DNA of 47,490 nucleotides from Maritimibacter sp. REDSEA-S28_B5. GTDB lineage: Bacteria > Pseudomonadota > Alphaproteobacteria > Rhodobacterales > Rhodobacteraceae. Positions 15,824 to 24,452 of this stretch are shown one piece after another. A model generated the notes under the pieces. The model saw nothing but the letters and a program-made list of their open reading frames with translations. It ran no database searches and had not been told where the DNA came from. Both the position numbers and the translations under genes were made by a program. The stretch spans positions 1 to 47,490 of the forward strand of contig LUOO01000072.1 in assembly GCA_001626765.1 (NCBI GenBank). The letters are read 5' to 3'. Every line of letters begins with the position of its first letter. Within the stretch, counting starts at the first letter, position 1.

Positions 15824-16579
15824 CTACCACGCGTTGCCCGGATAGGCGCGTTGGAGCCACTGCATCTGCGTCAGCAGGTGACCCAAGTGCTCGGTGTGCA
15901 TCTTGCCCGTCTTGCCCGCACCCCGGTGGCCGAAATGCGCCTCGGGCTTCTCCAGCGTCGCCTCGGCGATCACGCCGTTCACCAGCGCATCATACTCGGC
16001 CTTGAGCGTGTCCGGCGAAGGGATCACGCCCGCCTTCGCCATCTCTGCGTCGACCTCGTCCGTGATGAAAAGCTCCATCGCGTAGGGGTAGAGAAGGTTC
16101 AGCGCGTCCTGCATCCGGCGGTGGCTTTCGTCGGTGCCGTCGCCCAGCCCGATCACGGTGCCCGACGAGCGGTCCACGTGATAGGCGGCCTCTTTCGCGG
16201 CCTTTTCGGCAATCTCGGCGATGCGCGGATCGCTCGACCCGGTCAATGCCCGCAGATTGAGCAGGTTGAACGCATCGAAAAGGAACTGGCGCAGGATCGT
16301 CTGGCCAAAGTCGCCGTTGGGCAATTCGACCAAGAGCACGTTGCGGAAATCCCAGGCGTCGCGCAGGAAGGCGAGGTCATCGGCGGAGCGGCCCTTGCCC
16401 TCGACCTCGCCCGCGTATTCGAGCCAGAGGTTGGTCTGCCCGAGCAGGTCGAGCGCGGTGTTGGCCAGCGCAATGTCCTCTTCCAGAACCGGCGCATGGC
16501 CGCACCATTCGGACACCCGGTGGCCCAGGATCAGGGCGTTGTCGCCCAGCCGCAGAAGGGCTTCGAACTTGGCCTCCAT
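15824..16579 (-). CDS. paaC: PaaC: structural subunit of phenylacetyl-CoA epoxidase
   Basis: 251 residues, ferritin-like, close to E. coli PaaC in length. The opening FEALLRLGDNALILGHRVSEWCGHAPVLEED is typical. PaaC pairs with PaaA to form the catalytic core and lacks an active metal site. The ATG used lies in a TGATG overlap with the paaB stop; a GTG one codon upstream is also possible. Confidence 0.95.
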   Translation of the reverse strand: MEAKFEALLRLGDNALILGHRVSEWCGHAPVLEEDIALANTALDLLGQTNLWLEYAGEVEGKGRSADDLAFLRDAWDFRNVLLVELPNGDFGQTILRQFLFDAFNLLNLRALTGSSDPRIAEIAEKAAKEAAYHVDRSSGTVIGLGDGTDESHRRMQDALNLLYPYAMELFITDEVDAEMAKAGVIPSPDTLKAEYDALVNGVIAEATLEKPEAHFGHRGAGKTGKMHTEHLGHLLTQMQWLQRAYPGNAW

Positions 16580-16863
16580 CACATGTGACCTATTTCGTCG
16601 GGGATGTCGTAGAAGGTCGGGTGGCGATAGACCTTGGTCTCCGACGGCTCGAAGATCGGGCCCTTGTCACCTGGCGCGGTGGCGGTGATGTCGGCGGCCT
16701 TCACCACCCAGATCGACACGCCTTCGTTGCGGCGGGTGTAGACATCACGCGCATTCAGGATCGCGGTCTCGGCATCGGGCGCGTGAAGCGATCCCACGTG
16801 CCGGTGCGACAGACCGTGCTGGCCACGGATAAAGATCTCCCACAGGGGCCATTCTTTTTTCAT
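16579..16863 (-). CDS. paaB: PaaB: bridging subunit of phenylacetyl-CoA epoxidase
   Basis: 94 residues, beginning MKKEWPLWEIFIRGQHGLSH, the hallmark PaaB opening. PaaB bridges PaaAC heterodimers. Start lies 12 bp after paaA, with a site in GAGCGAGAG just upstream. The stop overlaps the paaC start. Confidence 0.96.
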   Translation of the reverse strand: MKKEWPLWEIFIRGQHGLSHRHVGSLHAPDAETAILNARDVYTRRNEGVSIWVVKAADITATAPGDKGPIFEPSETKVYRHPTFYDIPDEIGHM

Positions 16864-16875
16864 CTCTCTCGCTCC

Positions 16876-17868
16876 CTATTCCGCCGCGACCTTGCGGGCG
16901 GCTTTCTTCTCGGCATGGGCCATGAGGCCCTCGCGCACCCAGGCGCCGTCTTCCCACGCCTTCTGCCTGTCGGTCAGGCGTTGGGTGTTGCCGGGACCGG
17001 CACCGCGCAGCACGTCGAAGAACTCGTCCCAATCGGGTTCGGAAAAGTCGTAGCCGCCCTTTTCCTCGTTCCACTTGAGGTTCTCGTCGGGGACGGACAG
17101 GCCCAGATATTCGGCCTGCGGCACGGTCTGGTCGACGAATTTCTGGCGCAGCTCGTCATTGGTGTTGATCTTGATCTTCCAGGCCATGGATTGTTCGGAG
17201 TGCACGGAATTGGCGTCCGACGGGCCGAACATCATGAGCGAGGGATACCAGAAGCGGTTCAGCGCATCCTGCGCCATGCGTTTCTGCGCCTCGGACCCTC
17301 GGGCCATGCGCATCATGATGTCGTAGCCCTGTCGCTGGTGAAAGCTCTCTTCCTTGCAGATCCGCACCATGGCGCGGGCATAGGGGCCATAGGAGGTCCG
17401 CTGGAGCGGCACCTGGTTCATGATCGCGGCCCCGTCGACCAGCCAGCCGACCGCGCCGATGTCGGCCCATGTGAGCGTCGGGTAGTTGAAGATCGAGGAA
17501 TACTTCATCTTGCCGGACAGAAGCATCTCGGTCATCTCGTCGCGCGTCACACCAAGCGTCTCGGCGGCGCAGTAGAGGTAAAGGCCATGCCCCGCCTCGT
17601 CCTGCACCTTGGCGAGCAGGATCATCTTGCGTTCGAGCGTGGGCGCGCGGGTGATCCAGTTGCCCTCGGGCAGCTGACCGACGATTTCCGAATGGGCGTG
17701 CTGGCCGATCTGGCGGATCAGGGTCTTCTTATACCCCTCGGGCATCCAGTCGCGCGGTTCGATGCGGATGTCCGCATCGACCTTGTCCTGAAAGTCGCGT
17801 TCCTCGGCGCTCATCTCGTCACGGGATTTCACGCCTTGGCCGGTGGATTTGACCATCTGTGCATACAT
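16876..17868 (-). CDS. paaA: PaaA: catalytic diiron subunit of phenylacetyl-CoA epoxidase
   Basis: 330 residues. Diiron ligands are visible in [17 protein letters not shown] (ExxH, first half) and [12 protein letters not shown] (ExxH, second half). It inserts one oxygen atom from O2 into the phenylacetyl-CoA ring. It follows paaJ by 24 bp with a GGAGGACCGAC-type site, and leads into paaB. A long open frame on the opposite strand here is only a codon-bias shadow. Confidence 0.97.
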   Translation of the reverse strand: MYAQMVKSTGQGVKSRDEMSAEERDFQDKVDADIRIEPRDWMPEGYKKTLIRQIGQHAHSEIVGQLPEGNWITRAPTLERKMILLAKVQDEAGHGLYLYCAAETLGVTRDEMTEMLLSGKMKYSSIFNYPTLTWADIGAVGWLVDGAAIMNQVPLQRTSYGPYARAMVRICKEESFHQRQGYDIMMRMARGSEAQKRMAQDALNRFWYPSLMMFGPSDANSVHSEQSMAWKIKINTNDELRQKFVDQTVPQAEYLGLSVPDENLKWNEEKGGYDFSEPDWDEFFDVLRGAGPGNTQRLTDRQKAWEDGAWVREGLMAHAEKKAARKVAAE

Positions 17869-17892
17869 GTCGTCGGTCCTCCTAAGTCGGGA

Positions 17893-19098
17893 TCACACCC
17901 GTTCGATAACCATCGCAGTGCCCTGACCCACGCCCACGCACATGGTGCAGAGCGCATAGCGCCCGCCCGTGCGTTTGAGCTGATAGGCCGCCGTCATCAC
18001 GAGCCGCGCCCCGGACATGCCAAGGGGGTGGCCGATGGCGATGGCGCCGCCCAGCGGGTTCACGCGCGGGTCGTCGTCCGCGATGCCAAGTTCACGCAGC
18101 GTGGCAAGGCCCTGCGCCGCGAAGGCTTCGTTCAATTCTATCACATCCATCTGGTCGAGGGTGAGCCCCGTGCGCTCGAGCACCTTGCGCGTGGCGGGAA
18201 CCGGCCCGATGCCCATGACGCGCGGTTCGACGCCCGCTGCCTGCATCGCCACGACCCGCGCCATGGGGGTGAGGCCATGCGCTTTTGCCCCGGCCTCCGA
18301 CGCCATGAGGATCGCCGCCGCCCCGTCGTTGACGCCCGAGGCATTGCCGGCGGTCACGGTCAGGTCGGGGCCGTTCACGCCCTTGAGCTTGGCAAGCTGG
18401 TCGAGGCCGGTGCCGGGACGGGGGTGTTCGTCGGTGTCGACGATGGTCGGATCACCCTTGCGGTTCGGGATCGTCACCGGAGAGATTTCCTCGGCAAAAA
18501 GACCCGCCTCCTGCGCGGCGGCCCAAGCGGACTGCGACCGCGCGGCGAAGGCATCCTGATCTTCGCGGCCTACCTTGTAGTCGGCGGCGACGTTATCGGC
18601 GGTCTGCGGCATCGAATGGGTGCCGTATTGCGCCTCCATCTTCTTGTTCACGAAGCGCCAGCCGATGGTGGTGTCATAGACCGCGTTGGCGCGGGAAAAG
18701 GCGCTCGTCGCCTTGGGCATGACAAAGGGCGCGCGGCTCATCGACTCGACGCCGCCGGCGATGGCGAGGTCATAGTCGCCCGCCTTCAGCCCTCGCGACG
18801 CCATGCCGACCGCGTCCATACCGCTCGCGCAGAGCCGGTTCACCGTGGTGCCGGGCACCTCGACCGGCAAACCCGCGAGGAGCGCCGCCATGCGCGCAAC
18901 GTTGCGGTTGTCCTCGCCCGCCTGGTTTGCGTCGCCATAGATCACGTCATCGACCCTGGACCAGTCCACACCCGGATTGCGCGCCATGAGCGCGGCGATC
19001 GGCACGGCGGCCAGATCGTCGGCGCGCACCGATGACAGGGCGCCACCGTAGCGTCCGATGGGCGTGCGCTGTGCGTCACAGATAAAGGCGTCTGACAT
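17893..19098 (-). CDS. paaJ: PaaJ/PcaF-type 3-oxoadipyl-CoA thiolase
   Basis: 401 residues, thiolase fold. The nucleophile is the Cys of TTVNRLCASGMDAVGM; the catalytic His is in GGAIAIGHPLGMSGARL; and the second Cys is in LCTMCVGVGQG. The PaaJ/PcaF type is supported by the paa operon context. It cleaves 3-oxoadipyl-CoA to succinyl-CoA and acetyl-CoA (and the C8 analogue earlier in the pathway). First gene of the paaJ-A-B-C-D-E operon, with a TetR-type palindrome 45 bp before its start. Confidence 0.95.
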   Translation of the reverse strand: MSDAFICDAQRTPIGRYGGALSSVRADDLAAVPIAALMARNPGVDWSRVDDVIYGDANQAGEDNRNVARMAALLAGLPVEVPGTTVNRLCASGMDAVGMASRGLKAGDYDLAIAGGVESMSRAPFVMPKATSAFSRANAVYDTTIGWRFVNKKMEAQYGTHSMPQTADNVAADYKVGREDQDAFAARSQSAWAAAQEAGLFAEEISPVTIPNRKGDPTIVDTDEHPRPGTGLDQLAKLKGVNGPDLTVTAGNASGVNDGAAAILMASEAGAKAHGLTPMARVVAMQAAGVEPRVMGIGPVPATRKVLERTGLTLDQMDVIELNEAFAAQGLATLRELGIADDDPRVNPLGGAIAIGHPLGMSGARLVMTAAYQLKRTGGRYALCTMCVGVGQGTAMVIERV

Positions 19099-19142
19099 GG
19101 ATCCTCCCCGTTCCTCCGCGGACAGCGGCCCGAATATTCTTC

Positions 19143-19154
19143 GACCGCACGGTC
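19143..19154 (-). promoter_or_regulatory. TetR-type operator GACCG-CA-CGGTC before paaJ
   Basis: The palindrome (extended to CGACCGCACGGTCG at 19142-19155) lies 45 bp upstream of paaJ, in the same arm sequence as the site at 10336-10347. It links the paaJABCDE operon to the same regulator as paaZ and paaGIK. Confidence 0.75.
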
Positions 19155-19342
19155 GAGATAAGACCTGTGTCGATTCGACGCAAGGAAAATGTTACCAAAT
19201 CGTTGTCAGTGGCATCTTTGTGTAACGAAGTCCTTGGGGCGGGACGGGACACTGACGAGCGGACCGGGGCAGGGCGTCTTGTCCTTTCGGTCGGGAACCG
19301 TTTGCATGGTTCGCCCGCTTTACTCATAGTGAGGCAGGGAAG

Positions 19343-20479
19343 TTGGCTTTGGTTGCCGAAGCGGAGGGACAGTATTTGAGGTCGCCATTTTATGACCGCC
19401 TCGCGGAGGCGGTGGACGCGCTCGGGGGCTATCACAATGCCCATGTTCACCTTGACCGCGCCAATACGCTCGATGACGGATTTGTCGATCACGGGCGGGT
19501 GCGGGTGCTCGAAAGTTCGCATATCTCGTTGCAGAAGAAGCACAAGCTCATCGCGAGCGTTCACGAGGGGCCAGCCTATGATCCCGACAACCTCGAGGCG
19601 CGGGTGCGCGGGGTTCTCGATCACATGGTCGAGGTGAACACCCGCCGCGTGGACACGATGGTGGACGTGACCCCGGACCGTGTGGGGACTTCGGCGCTCG
19701 AGATCATGCAGGGCATCGCCAAGGACTATGGCAACCGGATCGAGTTGCGCGCCGCCGCCTATACGCCGCTTGGCTTTCGCGATGACCAGCCCGAAAGGTG
19801 GGAGGTCTTCGAGCGCGGCGTCGCCAAGGCCGATTTCATCGGCTGCCTGCCCGAGGCGGACGACGTCGACGACTACCCCGACAACATCGGGTTCGAGGAA
19901 CACTGCGTGCGGATGCATGACCTTGCCCGGCGGTCGGGCAAGATGCTGCATGTCCACACGGATCAGCTCAACATTCCGCAGGAAAACGGCACCGAGCGGC
20001 TGATGGACGTCATCCGGCGCGAGGGTGTGCTCGAGGGTGACGAGCCGCAGATCTGGGCGATCCACGCCATCTCGCCCTCGACCTATGACGATGTGCGGTG
20101 GGAGGCCTATGTGAACGGGCTCATCGAGACTAATGTCGGCATCGTGTCCTGCCCCTCAGCCGCTATCGGGATGCGGATGCTCAGACCCGTGATGACGCCC
20201 ACCTACAACTCGATCGTGCGCGTGCTGGAGCTGGCGGTCGCGGGCGTGCCGGTGCGGCTTGCCTCCGATAACATCGCCGACATGTGCTCGCCCTCGACAA
20301 GCGCCGATCTGGGGGACGAGGTTTACATGCTCTCGGCGGCGGTTCGGTATTACAAACCTTCGATCCTTGCGAAATTCGCCTGTGGCATCGCGCTCAACCG
20401 CGGCGAGCGCGAGGAACTGGCCGAGCATCTGGTGCAGAACGATGCGGAAATTGAAAAGCTGGTTCGGCGCTGGGCGTAA
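19343..20479 (+). CDS. Amidohydrolase-superfamily protein (cytosine deaminase-like)
   Basis: 378 residues. Metal-binding features of the amidohydrolase fold are visible: YHNAHVHLDRANTL (HxH after strand 1), GKMLHVHTDQLN, WAIHAISP and the Asp in LASDNIADMCSPS. The pattern is closest to cytosine deaminase-like hydrolases. The start is a TTG preceded by GGCAGGGAAG; no in-frame ATG exists before residue 95. Located after a 190-bp gap from paaJ and overlapping the P450 gene by 38 bp, so the two are co-expressed. Substrate unknown; a cyclic amide or amidine is a guess from family membership. Confidence 0.85.
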   Translation: MALVAEAEGQYLRSPFYDRLAEAVDALGGYHNAHVHLDRANTLDDGFVDHGRVRVLESSHISLQKKHKLIASVHEGPAYDPDNLEARVRGVLDHMVEVNTRRVDTMVDVTPDRVGTSALEIMQGIAKDYGNRIELRAAAYTPLGFRDDQPERWEVFERGVAKADFIGCLPEADDVDDYPDNIGFEEHCVRMHDLARRSGKMLHVHTDQLNIPQENGTERLMDVIRREGVLEGDEPQIWAIHAISPSTYDDVRWEAYVNGLIETNVGIVSCPSAAIGMRMLRPVMTPTYNSIVRVLELAVAGVPVRLASDNIADMCSPSTSADLGDEVYMLSAAVRYYKPSILAKFACGIALNRGEREELAEHLVQNDAEIEKLVRRWA

Positions 20480-21653
20480 GCCCGCGCCAGTCCACGTTGA
20501 ACCGGCGCTGCCCCTCGACCTGACCGATCCCGCGTTCCTCGCCGATCCCGCGCCGATCTATGCGTGGCTGCGGGAAAACGCGCCGCTCGCCCCGGTCGCG
20601 TCGGGCGGCTATCTCCTGACCCGCGCGGCAGAGATCGAAGCGGCCTTTACCGACCCGCGTCTGGGCAATGCGCCCTCGCGGTTTTCCATGCTCGCGGGCA
20701 AGAACCGCGACCGCTACACCGCCGCCGCGGTCGCCGGGAACATCCCGCCCTTCCTCGACAAGCCGCGCCATGTGGCGATCCGCAAGCCCCTGTCGGCTGC
20801 CTTCTATGACACGCTGTCCGGGGCAGAAGCATGGCTTCCCGCGCTGGCCCGCGACATGCTCCCGCCCGGTCCGTTTGAGATTATCGCGGATTACGCCCGG
20901 CCTTATGCCAGCGCCGCCATGGCGCAGTTCATCGGTTTGCCCCCGGACATCGACGCCATGGCCCGCGCCAGTGCCGCGCTCTTCAAGCTTTTTGCCCCCA
21001 TCACCGACCGGGCCGGGTTCCAGTCGGTGAACGACGGGCTCGACGCGAGCCGGGCGATGATCCTTGCCGCGCTCGAGCGGGCCAAGGCCGCGCCGGGCCA
21101 TGATCTTTTGTCCCATCTCCGCGGGACGGAGAGTCTCAGCGACACCGAAATCGCGGACAACGCGCTGCTCGTGCTGGCCGACGGGATCGAGAACATCGAA
21201 GCCGCCATCGCCAACGTCCAGCTCCTGCGCGCCCGCTTCCCCGAGGCAGAGGGGACGCCCGCGCAGATCGTGGACGAGGCACTGCGCTATGAGACACCGG
21301 CGCAGACCATCCCCCGCGTGGTGCGCGAGAGCCACGAGCGCGACGGCGTCACGCTGGCCGAGGGCACGCCGGTTTTCCTCGCGCTGGGCAGCGCGAACCG
21401 TGATCCGGTGCGGTTTGCCGACCCTGACCGCTTTTGGCCCGAGCGTGACCCGTCAGGCACCCTGTCCTTTGGGCTTGGCCGCCACCGCTGCATCGGCGCA
21501 CCGCTGGGCCGGATGCTCGTGATCTCCGCCACCGAGGCGTTGATCGATGCGGGCTGTCGCGTGACCCAGCCCGCCGGGGCGCTGTCCTTCCACCCCCGCA
21601 TGGGCCATCGCTGGCCAATGGCGGTGACGGCTCAGCGCGCGGGCCGCCGGTAG
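20442..21653 (+). CDS. Cytochrome P450 with atypical I-helix (Asn in place of Thr)
   Basis: 403 residues. Heme ligand Cys350 lies in FGLGRHRCIGAPLGR; the ExxR motif is EALR in DEALRYETPAQ. The I-helix oxygen-activation segment reads LVLADGIENIEAA, so the usual acid-Thr pair is Glu-Asn. This occurs in some functional and some atypical P450s. Start ATG overlaps the amidohydrolase end by 38 bp; no alternative start exists until far downstream. Its 3' end overlaps by 22 bp the convergent NRPS-like gene. Redox partners are not encoded nearby. A tailoring role for the NRPS-like product is plausible but inferred only from position. Confidence 0.9.
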   Translation: MRKLKSWFGAGRKPAPVHVEPALPLDLTDPAFLADPAPIYAWLRENAPLAPVASGGYLLTRAAEIEAAFTDPRLGNAPSRFSMLAGKNRDRYTAAAVAGNIPPFLDKPRHVAIRKPLSAAFYDTLSGAEAWLPALARDMLPPGPFEIIADYARPYASAAMAQFIGLPPDIDAMARASAALFKLFAPITDRAGFQSVNDGLDASRAMILAALERAKAAPGHDLLSHLRGTESLSDTEIADNALLVLADGIENIEAAIANVQLLRARFPEAEGTPAQIVDEALRYETPAQTIPRVVRESHERDGVTLAEGTPVFLALGSANRDPVRFADPDRFWPERDPSGTLSFGLGRHRCIGAPLGRMLVISATEALIDAGCRVTQPAGALSFHPRMGHRWPMAVTAQRAGRR

Positions 21654-24409
21654 ACCTTGTCGCGCAGCCAGCCGGGGCGAAGCCCGTCGAACCGGCGCGC
21701 GCCGAAGTGGCCGAATCCGCTGTCGCCCATCCGGATTTTCAGCCGAAACGGCCCCTTCCGCCCGACATGCGGCCATACGAGGTCCATGGTCACTGTGATC
21801 GTCTCGCCGGGCGCCACCGCACGCTCGAGCGCGACCCATGGCGCGCGAAACCGGATTGGGCGCCACCCTCGGGTGAAGAAGTCCGCCGTCACGAACAGAC
21901 CCGAGATGTCTGACGGCGGCCATGTCTGGCCGCTTGTGTTCGTGACCCGGACTGTGACCGGCGTCGGTGCCTTGTCATGCAGCCAAAGGGGCGTGCGATA
22001 GGACAGCCGCGCGGACCACCGTGCCTTGCGCGCCTCGGGTGTCAGGTCCTCGGTCGCCGCGTGGCGCTTGGGTTGTTTCGTCTTGGCGAGATAGGCGTCC
22101 ACCGTGGCGGCGTGCCGGGTCAGGAGCTTCTCGCTTACCAGCCGCCGATGATAGGTGCGCCAGAACAGATAGGTCACGCCAGCCGGGTGGTCGGTATGGG
22201 CCGCGCGCTCGGGCCAAGGGTAGCGAGCCGGGGCGGAATATTCTGCGTTCACCGAACCGATATGCAGCACGGGATAGGGGGTCGGCGCCTCGAAGGGCAC
22301 GTCGAAGGCGACGAAGACGTCGATGGGGTGCCCGGCGGCGATAAGCAGCGGCGCGATATGGGTCATGAGGAGCCCCCCGCCGCAATAGCCTGACAGAATT
22401 ATCGGTTCGCCGGGGGCAAGGATTGCGGTGATCTCGCCCGCGTAAAAGGCTGCAAGCTCGGGAAAGAATGCGTGGTGATCCTCGCCGTAGCCGCGCATGG
22501 TGCTGACCATGTAGACCGGATGCCCGGTGCCCGCGGCACGGCCAAGCGCGGCCTGATTGCGGTCTGAGTGGTCAGCGTAGAAGATCTTGGTCCCGTCCTG
22601 CACCGTGTTGCGCGCGACGAGAAGGCCCGACGGCCCGACCCGCTGCCCCATCCAGCCTGCGATCCGGCGGCGCAGGAAGGGCATCCATTCGGGTGCCTCG
22701 GCGGCGTCATCCTCGACTTGCGGCACCCTCTCGAGCTGGGCAACCAGGGCGCCGAAGCGGGGGGCATCGAACAGGAGGTTGGGCGACACGGGCCGGCCCA
22801 GATCGGTTTCGAGCGCGATGAGGAAATCCGTGGCCGACAGGCTGTCGCCGCCGTCGTCGAAAAAGTCGGCATCGTCATGGGGTGGGCGCACCGACAATAC
22901 TTCGGCCCATCGTTTCGATGCGATCCGGGCCACACCTGTGCGCTCGTCCGACGCCGGGGTCTCTTCTCGCCCAGCGAGCGCGACTCCACGCCGGTCGACC
23001 TTGCCTGAGGGCAGTTTGGGAAGTGTACTTACGAATTGCACGCGCCGTGGCTGTTCGTGATCGGCGAGGTTGCCGGATAACGCCCCCAGAACAGCCTCTT
23101 CCGTCACGTCCTCATCTGCGACGACGGTCAATCCCACGTGCTCGCCAAGCGTCTGATGGGGTAGGGCATAGGCCACCGCGTCCTGCACGCCCAGCACCGC
23201 CTTGGCTGCCCGTTCCACGGTCAGCGGGCTGATCTTCTCGCCGCCACGATTGATGAGTTCCTTCACGCGCCCCGTTAGGAACAGGTAGCCGTCCCCGTCC
23301 AGATGCCCGAGATCGCCGGTGCGCAGCCATTGGCCGAAGCGGGGAGTGGCATCGCTTCCCTCGTATCCCTCCATGACTGTCGAACCACGCACGCAGACTT
23401 CGCCGTCCTTGCCAGTGGGCAGGCTCGCGCCATGCGCGTCGATGATCGCGACCTCGGGGCCTGCGGGAACCCCGACCGACAGCTGCTTCGCCTGACCGGG
23501 CGGCAGTGGGTTCGACGCGATCTGCCCGGCGGTTTCAGTCATGCCATACATCTGGATGATCGGCACGCCGAGAGCGACCTCGGCCCGCGCCTGCAAGTCC
23601 GCAGACAGATCGGCCGAGACCATGCGGACGAAGCGAAGGTCATGGTCCGGCGCGTCACCTTCCAGCAGGTGACCCAGGGCCGTGGGGACCAGTTGCAGCC
23701 AGGTGCCGCCCATAGCCATCGCCTCGCGCAATGCCTCTGCCGACAAGTCCCGCGCGACGATGACGCTGCCCCCGGCCAGAAGCGGCGCGGCGAGAAGGTC
23801 GACCACCGCGCCCACGTGGAACATGGGCAGGGCATGAATCGCCACGTCATCCGGGCCGAGCGACAGGTGCAGCGCGATATTGCGGGCCGATGCCACGAGC
23901 TGCCCGGTGGAGAGGGGCACGCGCTTTGGCGTGCCGGTCGATCCCGAGGTCTGGAGGACCAGCCCCGCCGCACGGATCTGCTGCGGCGCGGGCGCCTTCG
24001 GTCCTACGAGACGATCAGCCAGCCGGTAGAGCGGCACGTGATCCGGTAGCGCGGGCGTCGCCCCCTTCGGCACGATGACCGCATCCACGCCGCCAGCCGC
24101 CATCTGATCGGCCCATTGCGTTGGCGTCGCGCCGGGATTGAGCGGCATCAGGTTCACCCGGCCCATGAGGGCGAGGAGGGCAACGGCTGTCTCGATTCCC
24201 GTGGGCAACACCGTCGCGACCCGGTGCGACGGCCCAAGCCCAAGGGACGCGAGACTCTCGCGGATCGTGGCGATCCGTTCGCACAGTGCAGCGCGGGTCA
24301 GTGTGGCGCCATCCGCCCCGCGCAAGGCCACGCGAGATGGGTCGGCGGCCAGCACTGCATCGACAGCCCTCCAGTCGTCAATCTCGTGTTGATCTGCGTC
24401 CATTACCAT
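21632..24409 (-). CDS. Single-module NRPS-like protein: adenylation, carrier, Cys-type thioesterase, Ig-like tail
   Basis: 925 residues. Residues 1-480 are an ANL adenylation domain: TSGSTGTPK (154-162), YGMTE (288-292), TGDL (364-367) and a catalytic Lys470 in PSGKVDR. Residues about 495-565 are a carrier domain with Ser523 in FDDGGDSLS for phosphopantetheine. Residues about 600-780 are alpha/beta-hydrolase-like with SGYCGGG, putting Cys676 where thioesterases usually have Ser. Residues about 812-905 form a beta-rich Ig-like domain (VTVRVTNTSGQTW, then GWRPIRFRAPWV). No condensation domain is present. The ATG at 24409 has GGGGA 1-5 nt upstream. It is convergent with a P450. It may release an activated acyl group as thioester, ester or amide; the substrate is unknown. 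Confidence 0.88.
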   Translation of the reverse strand: MVMDADQHEIDDWRAVDAVLAADPSRVALRGADGATLTRAALCERIATIRESLASLGLGPSHRVATVLPTGIETAVALLALMGRVNLMPLNPGATPTQWADQMAAGGVDAVIVPKGATPALPDHVPLYRLADRLVGPKAPAPQQIRAAGLVLQTSGSTGTPKRVPLSTGQLVASARNIALHLSLGPDDVAIHALPMFHVGAVVDLLAAPLLAGGSVIVARDLSAEALREAMAMGGTWLQLVPTALGHLLEGDAPDHDLRFVRMVSADLSADLQARAEVALGVPIIQMYGMTETAGQIASNPLPPGQAKQLSVGVPAGPEVAIIDAHGASLPTGKDGEVCVRGSTVMEGYEGSDATPRFGQWLRTGDLGHLDGDGYLFLTGRVKELINRGGEKISPLTVERAAKAVLGVQDAVAYALPHQTLGEHVGLTVVADEDVTEEAVLGALSGNLADHEQPRRVQFVSTLPKLPSGKVDRRGVALAGREETPASDERTGVARIASKRWAEVLSVRPPHDDADFFDDGGDSLSATDFLIALETDLGRPVSPNLLFDAPRFGALVAQLERVPQVEDDAAEAPEWMPFLRRRIAGWMGQRVGPSGLLVARNTVQDGTKIFYADHSDRNQAALGRAAGTGHPVYMVSTMRGYGEDHHAFFPELAAFYAGEITAILAPGEPIILSGYCGGGLLMTHIAPLLIAAGHPIDVFVAFDVPFEAPTPYPVLHIGSVNAEYSAPARYPWPERAAHTDHPAGVTYLFWRTYHRRLVSEKLLTRHAATVDAYLAKTKQPKRHAATEDLTPEARKARWSARLSYRTPLWLHDKAPTPVTVRVTNTSGQTWPPSDISGLFVTADFFTRGWRPIRFRAPWVALERAVAPGETITVTMDLVWPHVGRKGPFRLKIRMGDSGFGHFGARRFDGLRPGWLRDKVYRRPAR

Positions 24410-24452
24410 GTCCCCGCTTCAGTAAAGCAAGAGCGCAGGCGCCGGGGAAGCC

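Noticed and set aside
16585..19035. An 816-residue plus-strand open frame across paaB, paaA and paaJ
   Set aside because: It is antisense to three well-conserved paa genes, has low-complexity His/Arg/Gly-rich content typical of a GC-bias shadow, and matches no family.
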